DNA from: Sediminihaliea albiluteola
Lineage (GTDB): Bacteria > Pseudomonadota > Gammaproteobacteria > Pseudomonadales > Halieaceae
Assembly: GCF_014077625.1 (NCBI RefSeq)
Contig: NZ_JACFXU010000018.1
Location: 186,001-250,000 of the forward strand
Reading direction: 5' to 3'
Length of the DNA: 64,000 nt
Notes under the pieces: generated by a model
Databases searched by the model: none
The model's input: only the letters and a program-made list of their open reading frames with translations
What the model was told of the DNA's origin: nothing
Part shown: in pieces, positions 47,427 to 57,055 of the stretch
Layout of the letters: each line of letters begins with the position of its first letter
Position numbering within the stretch: position 1 is the first letter of the stretch
Position numbers and translations under genes: made by a program

Positions 47427-49172
47427 GTGGAGATGTTGTCCGGCGGTGAGATGATCGCCCGCGCACTGGAAGACGAGGGAGTTGAGTATATCTTCGGCTA
47501 CCCCGGTGGCGCGGTGTTACATATTTATGACGCCTTGTTTAAGTCGAGCAAGGTTCCCCATGTACTGGTAAGGCACGAGCAGGCAGCCACCCATGCTGCT
47601 GATGGTTATGCCCGCGCCACCGGCAAGCCCGGTGTCGTGTTAGTGACTTCCGGGCCCGGCGCGACCAACGCGGTCACCGGTATTGCTACAGCCTATATGG
47701 ATTCTATTCCTATGGTAGTGCTCTCTGGTCAGGTGGCTAGTCACTTGATTGGCGAAGACGCTTTCCAAGAAACCGATATGGTCGGTATCTCGCGTCCCAT
47801 CGTTAAGCACAGTTTTATGGTGCGCAACCCGGAAGATATCCCCGCAACCATTAAAAAAGCCTTTTACCTAGCGACTTCAGGCCGCCCAGGACCGGTTGTT
47901 ATCGATATTCCTAAAGATGCAACTCGCCCCGACCTCAAGTTCGAGTACCACTACCCTGAGTCGGTCAAAATCCGTTCTTACTCACCGGCGCAGCGCGGTC
48001 ACAGTGGTCAGATTAAAAAGGCTGCTCGCCTACTACTATCAGCTAAGCGGCCGATGATTTATGCCGGAGGCGGTGTTGTTCAGGGCGAGGGCAGTGCTCT
48101 GCTCACCGAGTTGGCGCAAAAGCTCAACTACCCCGTGACCAATACCCTGATGGGCTTGGGTGCTTACCCGGGTACCGACCGACAGTTCTTGGGCATGCTT
48201 GGCATGCACGGTCTCTACGAGGCCAACATGGCCATGCATCACTCCGATGTGATTTTGGCCGTCGGTGCACGCTTTGATGACCGCGTGACGAATACGGTGT
48301 CTAAGTTCTGCCCCGGCGCCAAAATTATCCACATTGATATCGACCCGACCTCGATATCTAAAACCGTTGGTGCCGACATACCTATCGTCGGTCCGGTGCA
48401 ATCAGTGCTCAGTGATTTGATGGAGCAGGTTGCCCTATTGCAGAAGAAAGATCCGCAGCTGCCAGATGCAGCAGCGCTGCAAAAGTGGTGGCAACAGATC
48501 GATGAGTGGCGCGATAAGCATGGCTTGTGGACTGGCCGTCGCTACGGCGAGAGCGACAGCATTATGCCCCAACAGGTGATTGAGAGCCTGTATCGAGTCA
48601 CCCAGGGCGATGCCTATGTGACCTCCGATGTGGGTCAGCACCAGATGTTTGCGGCGCAGTACTACCGCTTTGATCAGCCGCGCCGCTGGATCAACTCGGG
48701 TGGCCTTGGCACCATGGGTTTTGGTCTGCCAGCAGCGATTGGTGCCAAATTGGCCTTTCCTGATAAAGATGTTGCCTGCGTGACCGGTGAGGGCAGTATT
48801 CAGATGAATATTCAGGAGCTGTCGACCTGCACTCAGTACAAAACCCCGGTGAAGATTATCAATCTGCGCAATAACTATCTGGGGATGGTTAAGCAGTGGC
48901 AGGACATGCAGTACGAAGGGCGTTATGCCATGAGTACCTATGAAGATTCACTGCCAGATTTTGTGAAGTTGATGGAGGCCTACGGCCACGTGGGCATACA
49001 GGTTACTAAATTGTCTGAGCTGGATGCGAAGATGGAAGAAGCCTTTGCCATGAAAGATAAACTGGTATTCCTCGATATCTTTATTGACCGAATGGAGCAT
49101 GTGTATCCGATGCATATCGCACCGAACGGCTCCATGAAAGATATGTGGTTGAGCAAGAATGAGAGGACCTAA
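47427..49172 (+). CDS. ilvI: Acetolactate synthase large subunit
   Basis: 581 residues. ThDP-dependent enzyme making acetolactate or acetohydroxybutyrate, the first common step of Val, Leu and Ile synthesis. [15 protein letters not shown], the catalytic Glu in [12 protein letters not shown], and the ThDP/Mg motif starting at GEGSIQMN are present. The GTG at 47427, giving MEMLSGGEM, lines up with E. coli IlvI and has CAGGAGA upstream; longer in-frame starts read through the leader. ilvH begins one base after the stop. Confidence 0.95.
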   Translation: MEMLSGGEMIARALEDEGVEYIFGYPGGAVLHIYDALFKSSKVPHVLVRHEQAATHAADGYARATGKPGVVLVTSGPGATNAVTGIATAYMDSIPMVVLSGQVASHLIGEDAFQETDMVGISRPIVKHSFMVRNPEDIPATIKKAFYLATSGRPGPVVIDIPKDATRPDLKFEYHYPESVKIRSYSPAQRGHSGQIKKAARLLLSAKRPMIYAGGGVVQGEGSALLTELAQKLNYPVTNTLMGLGAYPGTDRQFLGMLGMHGLYEANMAMHHSDVILAVGARFDDRVTNTVSKFCPGAKIIHIDIDPTSISKTVGADIPIVGPVQSVLSDLMEQVALLQKKDPQLPDAAALQKWWQQIDEWRDKHGLWTGRRYGESDSIMPQQVIESLYRVTQGDAYVTSDVGQHQMFAAQYYRFDQPRRWINSGGLGTMGFGLPAAIGAKLAFPDKDVACVTGEGSIQMNIQELSTCTQYKTPVKIINLRNNYLGMVKQWQDMQYEGRYAMSTYEDSLPDFVKLMEAYGHVGIQVTKLSELDAKMEEAFAMKDKLVFLDIFIDRMEHVYPMHIAPNGSMKDMWLSKNERT

Positions 49173-49173
49173 G

Positions 49174-49677
49174 ATGCGACGAATTATATCCATTCTGATG
49201 GAAAACGAACCCGGGGCATTGTCGCGGGTAGTGGGTCTGTTCTCACAGCGTGGCTATAACATTGAGACCCTCAACGTAGCACCGACCGAGGATGCCACTC
49301 TGTCACGCTTGACCTTGACCACCGAAGGCGATGACAAAACTATTGAGCAAATCACCAAGCAGCTCAATAAGCTAGTGGATGTAGTCAAGCTGGTTGACCT
49401 CAGTGAAGGAGCCCATGTCGAACGCGACATGATGTTGATTAAAGTCCGCGCTGTGGGCGGTGTTCAGCGCGATGAAGTGAAGCGGACCACTGACATCTTC
49501 CGAGGGCAGATTGTGGATGTAGGCCCGAGTGTCTACACCATCCAGCTGACCGGCACCGGCGAGAAGTTAGACTCATTCGTCGTGGCCATGAGTGAAATGG
49601 AAATCCTGGAAGTCGTGCGTTCTGGTATAGCTGGGATTGCCCGCGGAGAGAAAGTGCTGCGACTAAAGAGCTCCTAG
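49174..49677 (+). CDS. ilvH: Acetolactate synthase small (regulatory) subunit
   Basis: 167 residues. N-terminal ACT domain (RRIISILMENEPGALSRVVGLFSQRGYNIE) that binds valine for feedback inhibition, then the conserved C-terminal domain (DEVKRTTDIFRGQIVDV). Activates IlvI. GAGAGG precedes the ATG at 49174. The operon ends with a strong terminator. Confidence 0.96.
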   Translation: MRRIISILMENEPGALSRVVGLFSQRGYNIETLNVAPTEDATLSRLTLTTEGDDKTIEQITKQLNKLVDVVKLVDLSEGAHVERDMMLIKVRAVGGVQRDEVKRTTDIFRGQIVDVGPSVYTIQLTGTGEKLDSFVVAMSEMEILEVVRSGIAGIARGEKVLRLKSS

Positions 49678-49704
49678 CGCTTGATCCTACAGCGAAAATA
49701 AAAA

Positions 49705-49727
49705 AGCGGCCGATGGCCGCTTTTTTT
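49705..49727 (+). terminator. Intrinsic terminator of ilvIH
   Basis: AGCGGCC/GGCCGCT 7-bp stem with a GAT loop, flanked by A-run and seven T residues. The flanking A-run makes it potentially bidirectional, serving the convergent RimK-like gene. Confidence 0.9.
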
Positions 49728-49767
49728 ATGCTCTGTCATAAAGGTTCAGACGAAAATTTTGGCCCGC

Positions 49768-51234
49768 TTAGTGACCCCGTTTAGCTTCCATGCGCTTGAG
49801 CAGGGTGGCCATAATAATGTTGTAGAGCTCCTGCCCTAGATATTTGTCTTCTACGCCACTATCGATACTGGGGTTGTCGTTGACCTCAATAACGTAGCCT
49901 TTACCTTGGCTTTCCTTGATGTCGACGCCGTAGAAGCCGTCGCCAATTGGTCGTGTGGCCCGTAGCGCAGCATCTAGAACAGCAGGAGGTACTTCAAAAG
50001 TCGGCAGGGTGTCGAAACCGCCAGAATCTGTTTTGTCCCCGTGGCGGTAAATCTGCCAGTGATCTTTGACCATATAATAGCGGCAGGCATAGAGTGGCTT
50101 GCGGTCTAAAATACCAATGCGCCAGTCGAAATCGGTATACAAAAACTCCTGTGCTAACAGTAGCGTGGAGCGCTGGAACAAACGCTTGCTAATACTGCGC
50201 AGCTCGCTGAGGTTGGCTGCTTTTTCAACGCCTTTAGAAAAGGCGCCGTCAGGAATTTTAACCACAATAGGAAAGCCTAGCTCCTCACCGAGGGCCTCTA
50301 GTTGGCCGGGTTGATCGCGGTACAGTACGACAGTCTTGGGCGAGGGCACTTTGTGGGTGCGAAACAGGTCAGCCAAATAGATTTTATTAGTGCAGCGCAA
50401 AATCGAGCTGCTGTCATCAATTACCACGAGTCCTTCACTTTCGGCTTTTTTGGCGAAGCGATAGGTATAGTGATCGATATTTGTAGTGGTGCGAATCAGT
50501 AGGCCATCGAACTCAGGCAGGCGTAAATAGTCCCGCTGGCTGATTATTTCTACGTCAATGCCCAAATCTTTGCCGGCTTTAACAAAACGTTTTAAGGCAG
50601 TTTTGTCAGAGGGGGGCATTGCCTCATCTGGGTCGCAGAGAATCGCTAGGTCATAGCGGGCTGTTTTTTGCTCGCGTTGCTTGCGCCACACCTTGCGACT
50701 GAACTCATCCAGCGCCGTTGCAAAATCGTTTTCCTCCGCTTCACTCAAGCCTTTTGGCGAGCGCGGTTTAAGATTGCTGACTTCCCACTGCTTGCGAAAG
50801 CGCAAGGTGATTTCGAGAATAGGACAGGGAAAGGATTCGAACAACTTTTGCGAGAGTTCATGAAAACGTGGATCCGGCGTGTGGCCAAAATAGCTCATCA
50901 GCGGTATTTCGCTGCTGGTATCGGCACTTTTAAGTGCTTTGTATACGCTCTGACTAAAGTCGTCGATGTGGATACGATACAGGGAGCGCTTGCTCAAGTC
51001 GTTTAGCGTGCGCACCGAAGGGATCACTTTATGGCCCCGAGCTTCGGCCAGTAGCGAACAGTAATAGCCCGCGGACAGATAGCCAAAGCTGCGGCTTAAG
51101 TTAATCACTCGTGTGCGAGTTTGCCCTTGGGGGTATTGACCGTTCATATAGTCGGCAAAACTAATGACCTGATCACTGGGGTAATAAGGAGCCCAGTCGC
51201 TGTGGTTATCGATGACGATCAGTGTTTGAGACAT
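49768..51234 (-). CDS. RimK-like ATP-grasp ligase with N-terminal RLAN domain
   Basis: 488 residues. The first 190 residues (IDNHSDWAPYYPSDQVISF onwards) form the RimK-like N-terminal domain. The second half is an ATP-grasp domain with GFPIVVKIPDGAFSKGV (ATP-binding Lys) and EVNDNPSIDSG (metal ligands). ATP-grasp enzymes of this branch join a carboxylate to an amine; RimK itself adds Glu to ribosomal protein S6, but the substrate of this longer type is not known to me. A shorter true RimK lies at 60446. Same strand as the deacetylase gene upstream, with a 129-base gap. Confidence 0.75.
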   Translation of the reverse strand: MSQTLIVIDNHSDWAPYYPSDQVISFADYMNGQYPQGQTRTRVINLSRSFGYLSAGYYCSLLAEARGHKVIPSVRTLNDLSKRSLYRIHIDDFSQSVYKALKSADTSSEIPLMSYFGHTPDPRFHELSQKLFESFPCPILEITLRFRKQWEVSNLKPRSPKGLSEAEENDFATALDEFSRKVWRKQREQKTARYDLAILCDPDEAMPPSDKTALKRFVKAGKDLGIDVEIISQRDYLRLPEFDGLLIRTTTNIDHYTYRFAKKAESEGLVVIDDSSSILRCTNKIYLADLFRTHKVPSPKTVVLYRDQPGQLEALGEELGFPIVVKIPDGAFSKGVEKAANLSELRSISKRLFQRSTLLLAQEFLYTDFDWRIGILDRKPLYACRYYMVKDHWQIYRHGDKTDSGGFDTLPTFEVPPAVLDAALRATRPIGDGFYGVDIKESQGKGYVIEVNDNPSIDSGVEDKYLGQELYNIIMATLLKRMEAKRGH

Positions 51235-51363
51235 GCAAGCTATATCCAGTCAATCCGCGAACTGCGGGGCTGTGGCGGAGTATTTGTCAGAGCTGTCGCG
51301 GAGTCAATCGCCGCCACTTATAGGCTGTCAAAGTACCGTCATATCGAGCTCAAAAGGCGCCTT

Positions 51364-52287
51364 TTAAGCGTCACTGAGAAAGGCCCTTAAATGAGCCTCT
51401 ACGCTGCGCGCTAGCGCTTGAAGGTGATAGCCGCCCTCAAGGCTGGAGACGATTCTGCCAGCAGCACTGCGTTCGGCCTGATGAAAGATCTTACGGCTTA
51501 CCCAGGCAAAGTCTTCATCGACTAAGTTCAAGTTTGCCATCTCATCTTCTTGGTGCGCGTCAAAGCCAGCGGAAACCAATAGCAGCTCGGGTTTGAAGTC
51601 CTCTAAGGCTGGCAGCCAATCCCTCTCCACAGCGCTGCGAAAGTCTTTACTGTCGCTACCTGCTGCCAGGGGGGTGTTGATCACATTGTCTGCTGATGGC
51701 TGTGAGCCTGAGTGGGGATAAAAGGGGTGTTGAAAGGTGGAGCAAAATAAAATGCGCTCATCACCTTGCACGATATCTTCGGTGCCATTGCCATGATGGA
51801 CATCGAAATCGACAATGGCGACTCGCTTCAGGCCGTGGTTGTGCAGTGCATGGTAGGCGGCCAGGGCGATGTTATTGAGCAGGCAAAAGCCCATTGCTCG
51901 ACCTCGCTCGGCGTGATGTCCTGGGGGGCGCACTGCGCAGAAAGCTTGCTTGGTCTTGCCCTGCATCACTAAGTCGACAGCGAGTTGGCTGGCGCCGGCA
52001 GCGTGCAGCGCCGCTGACAGGCTGTGCGGGTTCATGGATGTGTCGGGGTCGAGCTGGACCAGCCCTGAGTCGGGGGCCATGCGCCGCAATTGCGCAAGGT
52101 AAGCGGGGTCATGGGCCAGTGCCAGTAGTGCCTGATCAACTTCTGGAGCTAGGTGATGTTGTAAGTGTTGGTCTAAGCCACTGTCGATTAATCGTTGCTC
52201 TATGGCGCTCAAGCGCGCGGGCTGCTCCGGATGTGGTCCCATATCATGCAGTGCACATTCTGGGTGGCTGATATAGGCAATGGGCAT
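51364..52287 (-). CDS. Histone deacetylase-family (AcuC/HDAC class II-like) amidohydrolase
   Basis: 307 residues. Zinc-dependent arginase/deacetylase fold with RPPGHHAER (two active-site His), DFDVHHGNG (zinc Asp and His), SAGFDAHQED (zinc Asp) and EGGYHL (catalytic Tyr). All catalytic residues are present. Possible substrates are acetyl-lysine on proteins, acetylpolyamines or other acetyl amides. It is divergent from the protein acetyltransferase gene, which favours protein deacetylation; that is inference. TTGGAG precedes the ATG and lies within a palindrome. Confidence 0.85.
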   Translation of the reverse strand: MPIAYISHPECALHDMGPHPEQPARLSAIEQRLIDSGLDQHLQHHLAPEVDQALLALAHDPAYLAQLRRMAPDSGLVQLDPDTSMNPHSLSAALHAAGASQLAVDLVMQGKTKQAFCAVRPPGHHAERGRAMGFCLLNNIALAAYHALHNHGLKRVAIVDFDVHHGNGTEDIVQGDERILFCSTFQHPFYPHSGSQPSADNVINTPLAAGSDSKDFRSAVERDWLPALEDFKPELLLVSAGFDAHQEDEMANLNLVDEDFAWVSRKIFHQAERSAAGRIVSSLEGGYHLQALARSVEAHLRAFLSDA

Positions 52288-52296
52288 GATGACACT

Positions 52297-52373
52297 CCAA
52301 TTGGGACCGATAATTATCGAGCAGGAAATCCCTGCCCAATCACGTCTATACTGCGCACTCTACTGTAGTACAG
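52297..52373. promoter_or_regulatory. Palindrome-rich divergent promoter region
   Basis: Within 118 bases between the deacetylase and acetyltransferase genes are CCAATTGG (52297-52304), the perfect 12-mer CGATAATTATCG (52308-52319), GCAGG/CCTGC (52321-52335) and CTGTA-G-TACAG (52363-52373). A TATACT at 52347-52352 could be the plus-strand -10. This density suggests shared operator control. Confidence 0.45.
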
Positions 52374-52405
52374 GAAAGCCTTTAGGTTAAGCAGGCCCAA
52401 ACGCT

Positions 52406-55102
52406 ATGAGAAAACACAACCTACAGCGTATTTTTGAGCCGCGCTCGGTGGCAGTTATTGGAGCCTCTGATCGAAGCAATTCGGTGGGTTATCATGCTTT
52501 ACATAACCTCTTAGAAGCAGGTTTTAGCGGCTCCATTTTTCCGGTTAATCGCAACCATAAAGAATTGCTCGGTCAGCGCTGTTATGCCTCAATTGCCGAT
52601 ATTAGCAGCCCGATCGATCTTGTGGTGATGGCAATTCCTGCAGCGAGCATCCCCGAGGTGATGCAGCGCTGCGTCGAGGCCCAAGTTGGGGGAGTGCTAG
52701 TGATCTCAGCTGGCTTTGGCGAAGTTGGGCCGCTAGGTAAACAGCTACAGGATGAAATAGTTGCCTTGGCTCGCCAGGCAGGCATTCCCCTAGTAGGGCC
52801 TAATTGCTTAGGGATTATTCGGCCCAAGGTTGGCCTCAATGCCAGTTTTGCTCGCAGTGCCGTGCGCGATGGACGGGTGGCCCTAGTGTCCCAGTCCGGG
52901 GCCTTTTGTACCGCACTGCTCGATGCAGCTTATTCTGGGGGGCGGGGTTTTTCTGCAGTGGCCTCACTAGGAGCGACCGCCGATGTGGGCTTTGGCGAGG
53001 TCTTGGATTATTTATCGTTTGATCCGCAGACCCAAAGTATTCTTTTGTATATCGAGGGTGTGGTGGACGCGCGGGCTTTTTTAAGTGGCTTGCGAGCCGC
53101 GGCGCGCCTGAAGCCGGTCATTGTGATCAAGCCTGGCCGCCATGCGGCGGGGCGCCGCGCTGCAGTCACTCACACCGGCGGACATGCCGGTAGCGACGAG
53201 GCCTTTAATGCCGCACTGGACCGGGCCGGTGTGGTCCGCGTTAATACGGTAAACCAGCTGCTGGCGGCGGCGAACTCGTTGTCCTCTGGTATCCGTGTGC
53301 GCGGTAGCCGCTTGGCTATCATTACCAATGGCGGTGGGCCGGGGGTAATGGCCGCTGATCATGCCACCGAGCAAGACTTGCCCCTAGCGGAGTTGCAGGC
53401 CGAGACCCTTGCGCAATTAGCCAAGGTCTTGCCGCAACATTGGTCGCCGACCAACCCCATTGATCTATTAGGAGATGCGGATAGCAAGCGCTATGAGCAA
53501 AGCCTCAAAATTGTATTGCAGGATAGTGAGGTTGACGGAGCTCTGGTCCTGCTAAGCCCTCAAGGAATGACTGATCCGAGCGCCTGTGCCGAAGGTGTTA
53601 TCGTTGCGGCGCAGCAATCACGCAAGCCGGTGTTAGCCTGCTGGATGGGGCTAGATCAGGTTGCGCAGGGGCGGCAGCTGTTAAGCAAAGCGGGTATCCC
53701 GAGTTTTAACAGCCCCGAGGGTGGGGTGGATGGCTTTGCCTATATCGCGGCGCATCAGCGCAACCAAGAAAAACTCATGCAGGCCCCGCCACCTTTGTCG
53801 GAGCGCGCTCAAGTCGACTTAGCTGAAGCGCGACGGGTGCTGCAGGAGGTTTTGGATCAACAGTGCACAGTGCTCGATAGTGTCCAAGCGAGGGCGGTAT
53901 TGGAAGCCTTTAGGATTCCGGTATCCCAGTGCATTAATTGCACTAGCTCCGAACAAGTACAGGATGCAGCGCAGCGATTGGGCTTGCCGGTAGTGTTAAA
54001 AATTAACTCGCCCGATATCACCTACAAAAGCGAAGTGGGTGGCGTGCGCCTGAATGTCCATGATATGACTTCGCTACCGACGCTTTATCACGAGATGATG
54101 GCGGCGGTGAAGGCGCGATCGCCGCAAGCGCAGATTCATGGCATTACCGTGGAGCGTATGGAGCTTCGGCCCCATGCGCGGGAAGTGATGGTTGCTATTG
54201 AGCGGGATCCGGTGTTTGGCCCGATTATTCGCATTGGCACGGGCGGCACCTCAATGGATATCTACACTGACTCCAAGGTCGCCTTGCCGCCATTGAACGT
54301 CTTTTTATGTGAAGATTTGATTCAGCGAACGCAGGTGGAGCGAGCCCTGCAGCGTCACCGGCATTTGCCGGAGGCCGATCGCGCCGCGTTGGTAGAAGTT
54401 CTGAAGCGGGTGTCAGAGATGGCATGTGAACTTCCAGAGCTAGAAAGGTTGGTCATTAATCCTCTGTTGGTTGATGAGCGCGGTGTGATCGCTGTGGATG
54501 CGTGGATTGCGCTGTCAGCTACCCCAGTGAGTGCTGCGCCCTATTCGCATATGGCCATCCATCCCTACCCGCAGGGACTGGCTTCGACGATTTTCACTAA
54601 AGATAGCCGCGAATTTACGCTCCGTCCGATCCGTCCCGAAGATGCGCTTATTGAGCAGCGTTTTGTCGATAATTTGTCTGCTGAGAGCCGCTATTTTCGA
54701 TTTATGTATGGCATGGGGCAGATTTCTCGAGCCATGGTGGCGCGCTTTACGCAGATTGATTACGACCGAGAGATGGCGCTGGTGGTCGTTGCCGCAGATG
54801 GCAAACCTGAAGCTTCAATGAAAGCGGTAGCACGATATGTCGCGAGTCCTGAGAGTGGCAGTTGCGAGTTTGCCTTGGCGGTAGCCGATGAAATGCAACG
54901 GCAAGGGCTAGGCTTACAATTGATGCAGCGCCTAATAGCGCTAGCTCAGCAACGCGGCTTTTCAGAGATGAGGGGTGAAGTGTTGGCGCAAAATCATAAG
55001 ATGTTGCGACTTTGTCGTCGCTTGGGTTTTGAGCTGAAGCGTGATCCGCTCGATGGCGAACTGATTCAGCTCAAGCGATCCCTAACGCTTGAAACAAGCT
55101 AG
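52406..55102 (+). CDS. Pat-type protein lysine acetyltransferase (acyl-CoA synthetase-like plus GNAT)
   Basis: 898 residues. N-terminal CoA-binding Rossmann domain (RSVAVIGASDR), a succinyl-CoA-ligase-like middle, an ATP-grasp domain (LPVVLKINSPDITYKSEVGG, about 525-545) and a C-terminal GNAT acetyltransferase (about 730-895). This order is that of Pat/PatZ (YfiQ), which acetylates acetyl-CoA synthetase and other proteins at lysine with acetyl-CoA; the synthetase part is thought to be inactive and sensory. Same length as E. coli and Salmonella Pat. Divergent from a deacetylase. Confidence 0.85.
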   Translation: MRKHNLQRIFEPRSVAVIGASDRSNSVGYHALHNLLEAGFSGSIFPVNRNHKELLGQRCYASIADISSPIDLVVMAIPAASIPEVMQRCVEAQVGGVLVISAGFGEVGPLGKQLQDEIVALARQAGIPLVGPNCLGIIRPKVGLNASFARSAVRDGRVALVSQSGAFCTALLDAAYSGGRGFSAVASLGATADVGFGEVLDYLSFDPQTQSILLYIEGVVDARAFLSGLRAAARLKPVIVIKPGRHAAGRRAAVTHTGGHAGSDEAFNAALDRAGVVRVNTVNQLLAAANSLSSGIRVRGSRLAIITNGGGPGVMAADHATEQDLPLAELQAETLAQLAKVLPQHWSPTNPIDLLGDADSKRYEQSLKIVLQDSEVDGALVLLSPQGMTDPSACAEGVIVAAQQSRKPVLACWMGLDQVAQGRQLLSKAGIPSFNSPEGGVDGFAYIAAHQRNQEKLMQAPPPLSERAQVDLAEARRVLQEVLDQQCTVLDSVQARAVLEAFRIPVSQCINCTSSEQVQDAAQRLGLPVVLKINSPDITYKSEVGGVRLNVHDMTSLPTLYHEMMAAVKARSPQAQIHGITVERMELRPHAREVMVAIERDPVFGPIIRIGTGGTSMDIYTDSKVALPPLNVFLCEDLIQRTQVERALQRHRHLPEADRAALVEVLKRVSEMACELPELERLVINPLLVDERGVIAVDAWIALSATPVSAAPYSHMAIHPYPQGLASTIFTKDSREFTLRPIRPEDALIEQRFVDNLSAESRYFRFMYGMGQISRAMVARFTQIDYDREMALVVVAADGKPEASMKAVARYVASPESGSCEFALAVADEMQRQGLGLQLMQRLIALAQQRGFSEMRGEVLAQNHKMLRLCRRLGFELKRDPLDGELIQLKRSLTLETS

Positions 55103-55185
55103 GCCCTGCGGATTGCGTAGCGCCCGGGGCCTGTTTGCAGTACATTGAAGACATAGTCTAATTTTGATTGTCATCGGAGAGAGCA

Positions 55186-55620
55186 ATGCCGCACCCTATT
55201 TTGGTCAGCGATTGTATGTATCGCAGCCCACTGACCACCAGCCCTGATACCAATTTGGTCAAAGCCATTTCCCTGATTGTTGAGTATAAGCTAACGGGTT
55301 TGACGGTCGCTGCAGAAGATGGCTCAGTGGTGGGAATCCTTTCTGAGCTCGATTGCATCCGTGCCGTGTTGACGGCAATTTACAATGACGGCGATCCCGA
55401 CCACATGATGGTGCGAGATGCTATGTGCACGGATTTAAATACCTGTGCCGCAGGCGACAGCATCGTTGAAGTTGCCCAGTCGATGTTGAGTAGCGGCCAG
55501 CGTCGCCGCCCTGTAGTAGAGGGTTCCAAGCTCGTGGGCCAGGTCAGTTCCAATAATATCTTGTGGGCTTTAATGGAGCATTCAAGGGCTAAACGATTTG
55601 ATAGCAAAGCGCCTAGATAA
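55186..55620 (+). CDS. CBS-domain pair protein
   Basis: 144 residues made almost wholly of two CBS motifs (VSDCMYRSPLTTSPDTNL... and VRDAMCTDLNTCAAGDSI...). CBS pairs bind adenine nucleotides or SAM and regulate partner proteins. The ATG at 55186 has GGAGAG upstream. It follows the acetyltransferase by 83 bases, so it could be co-expressed. No effector domain; partner unknown. Confidence 0.8.
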   Translation: MPHPILVSDCMYRSPLTTSPDTNLVKAISLIVEYKLTGLTVAAEDGSVVGILSELDCIRAVLTAIYNDGDPDHMMVRDAMCTDLNTCAAGDSIVEVAQSMLSSGQRRRPVVEGSKLVGQVSSNNILWALMEHSRAKRFDSKAPR

Positions 55621-55647
55621 GTAGGCACTTCACATGCGGGACTGTAA

Positions 55648-55675
55648 AGGCGTCACTGCCAGGGCAATGACGCCT
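55648..55675. terminator. Hairpin between convergent CBS-protein gene and ilvE
   Basis: Arms AGGCGTCA/TGACGCCT enclose a second stem TGCC/GGCA, with one-base bulges. On the minus strand a short TTTA follows, so it may end ilvE; on the plus strand there is no T-run. Confidence 0.5.
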
Positions 55676-55685
55676 GAGGGAATGC

Positions 55686-56750
55686 CTAGCTAACGACCTC
55701 AATCCAGCCGAAGGGGTCTTCGCTGCGGCCGTATTGAATGGCAGTTAAAGTGTCGTAAAGCTGCTTGGCAACGGGGCCGGCGGTATTGTTATTGACTACG
55801 TACTCACGCTCTTTGTAACAGAGCTTACCAACGGGAGAAATAACCGCTGCAGTGCCACAGCCAAACACTTCTGTAATTTCGCCACTGGCTATTTGTCCTA
55901 GCACTTCATCTATATCTAATTTAGCCTCTTCGACCTCGTAGCCGAGTGTGGGGGCCAATTGCAGGATGGAATCGCGAGTGACACCCGCCAAGATACTGCC
56001 GCTCAGAGCCGGTGTTTTAATGCGGCCATCCTTGAAGGCAAAGCAGATATTCATGGCGCCGACTTCTTCGATGTAACGGCCTTCGATCGCATCTAGCCAC
56101 AGTACTTGATTGTAGCCTTTAGCAGCGACGGCTTCGCCCACCAGTAGGCTGGCAGCGTAGTTACCGCCAGTTTTAGCTTCGCCTACCCCACCTTTTACCG
56201 CGCGTCTGTTTTGGTCAGATACATACACTGACACCGGATCAAAACCGGTAGTGAAATATGGGCCAACCGGTCCACCAATAATAAAGTGTAAGTAAGACGA
56301 GGCGGCCCCTAGGCCTAGCTTGGGGGTGGTAGCAATCATTGCAGGGCGCAGGTAGTAAGAAGCCCCGGGTTCTTTTGGTACCCACTGCTGATCAAGCTTG
56401 ACCAGCTCTTTGATAGCCTCCAAGTGTAGTTGCTCATCCACGGGAGGCATGACCATGCGAGTGGCAGAGCGGTTGAAGCGCTGAATATTTTGCCGTGGAC
56501 GGAACAGGTTAATGCCGCCATCGGGGCGGCGATAAGCTTTGAGTCCTTCAAAAATTTCTTGGCTGTAGTGCAGCACTGCTGCTGCCGGGTGGAGGCTCAG
56601 GTGGTGAAAGGCTTTGATGGTAGCCGAGTGCCACTGGCCATCATCATAGCTTTGGCTAAACATGTGGTCGCTGAAAATTCCGCCAAAACCTAATTCTTTG
56701 GGACAATGGCCTCGTTGCGCTGGGGGAACCGCTTGTATATCGATGTTCAT
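55686..56750 (-). CDS. ilvE: Branched-chain amino acid aminotransferase
   Basis: 354 residues. PLP fold-type IV transaminase; the Schiff-base Lys is in EAKTGGNYAAS, and EEVGAMNICF and GTAAVISPV bind PLP. The length and HYSQEIFEGLKAYR motif place it in the larger bacterial/eukaryotic-type BCAT group. Interconverts Val, Leu and Ile with their keto acids, complementing ilvIH in this window. Monocistronic by position. Confidence 0.92.
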   Translation of the reverse strand: MNIDIQAVPPAQRGHCPKELGFGGIFSDHMFSQSYDDGQWHSATIKAFHHLSLHPAAAVLHYSQEIFEGLKAYRRPDGGINLFRPRQNIQRFNRSATRMVMPPVDEQLHLEAIKELVKLDQQWVPKEPGASYYLRPAMIATTPKLGLGAASSYLHFIIGGPVGPYFTTGFDPVSVYVSDQNRRAVKGGVGEAKTGGNYAASLLVGEAVAAKGYNQVLWLDAIEGRYIEEVGAMNICFAFKDGRIKTPALSGSILAGVTRDSILQLAPTLGYEVEEAKLDIDEVLGQIASGEITEVFGCGTAAVISPVGKLCYKEREYVVNNNTAGPVAKQLYDTLTAIQYGRSEDPFGWIEVVS

Positions 56751-57055
56751 CTTTCACCTGTTGCTGTTGGATTCAACTGCCATGATTTCACCAAATCAGG
56801 CCCGCCTTCACAGCTCCTTAACCGCGATGACCTTGCGCGCGGTGGCCCGGGCTGTAAAATCTCGGCACTTTTCAGATCTGTGCCCAAAATGGGGCCTCAT
56901 TTTCGCCAATTAGCGAGATCTTCGATAGGCCTTGGAAGCACAATATTTACCATTTTTGCCAACAGACTTGGTCCGGCCCAATAGGATGGGCGCTAAATCA
57001 GCGTTTAGCGGGCGCTGCCTGGTCCAGCCCTTGGCTTATCTTGCTGTCTGTGGCA
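56751..57055. other. Intergenic region upstream of ilvE
   Basis: No gene recognised; short frames have no family signature. It should contain the ilvE promoter on the minus strand. CGCTAAA (56991-56997) and TTTAGCG (57004-57010) form a perfect 7-bp inverted repeat 45 bases past the end of the CMD-like gene, without a T-run. Confidence 0.5.

Noticed and set aside
52363-52373. LexA-like CTGT...ACAG site
   Set aside because: Only three bases separate the half-sites; LexA boxes need eight.
56706-56984. 92-residue frame across the start of ilvE and its upstream region
   Set aside because: Overlaps ilvE on the opposite strand, and no signature or ribosome-binding site is visible.
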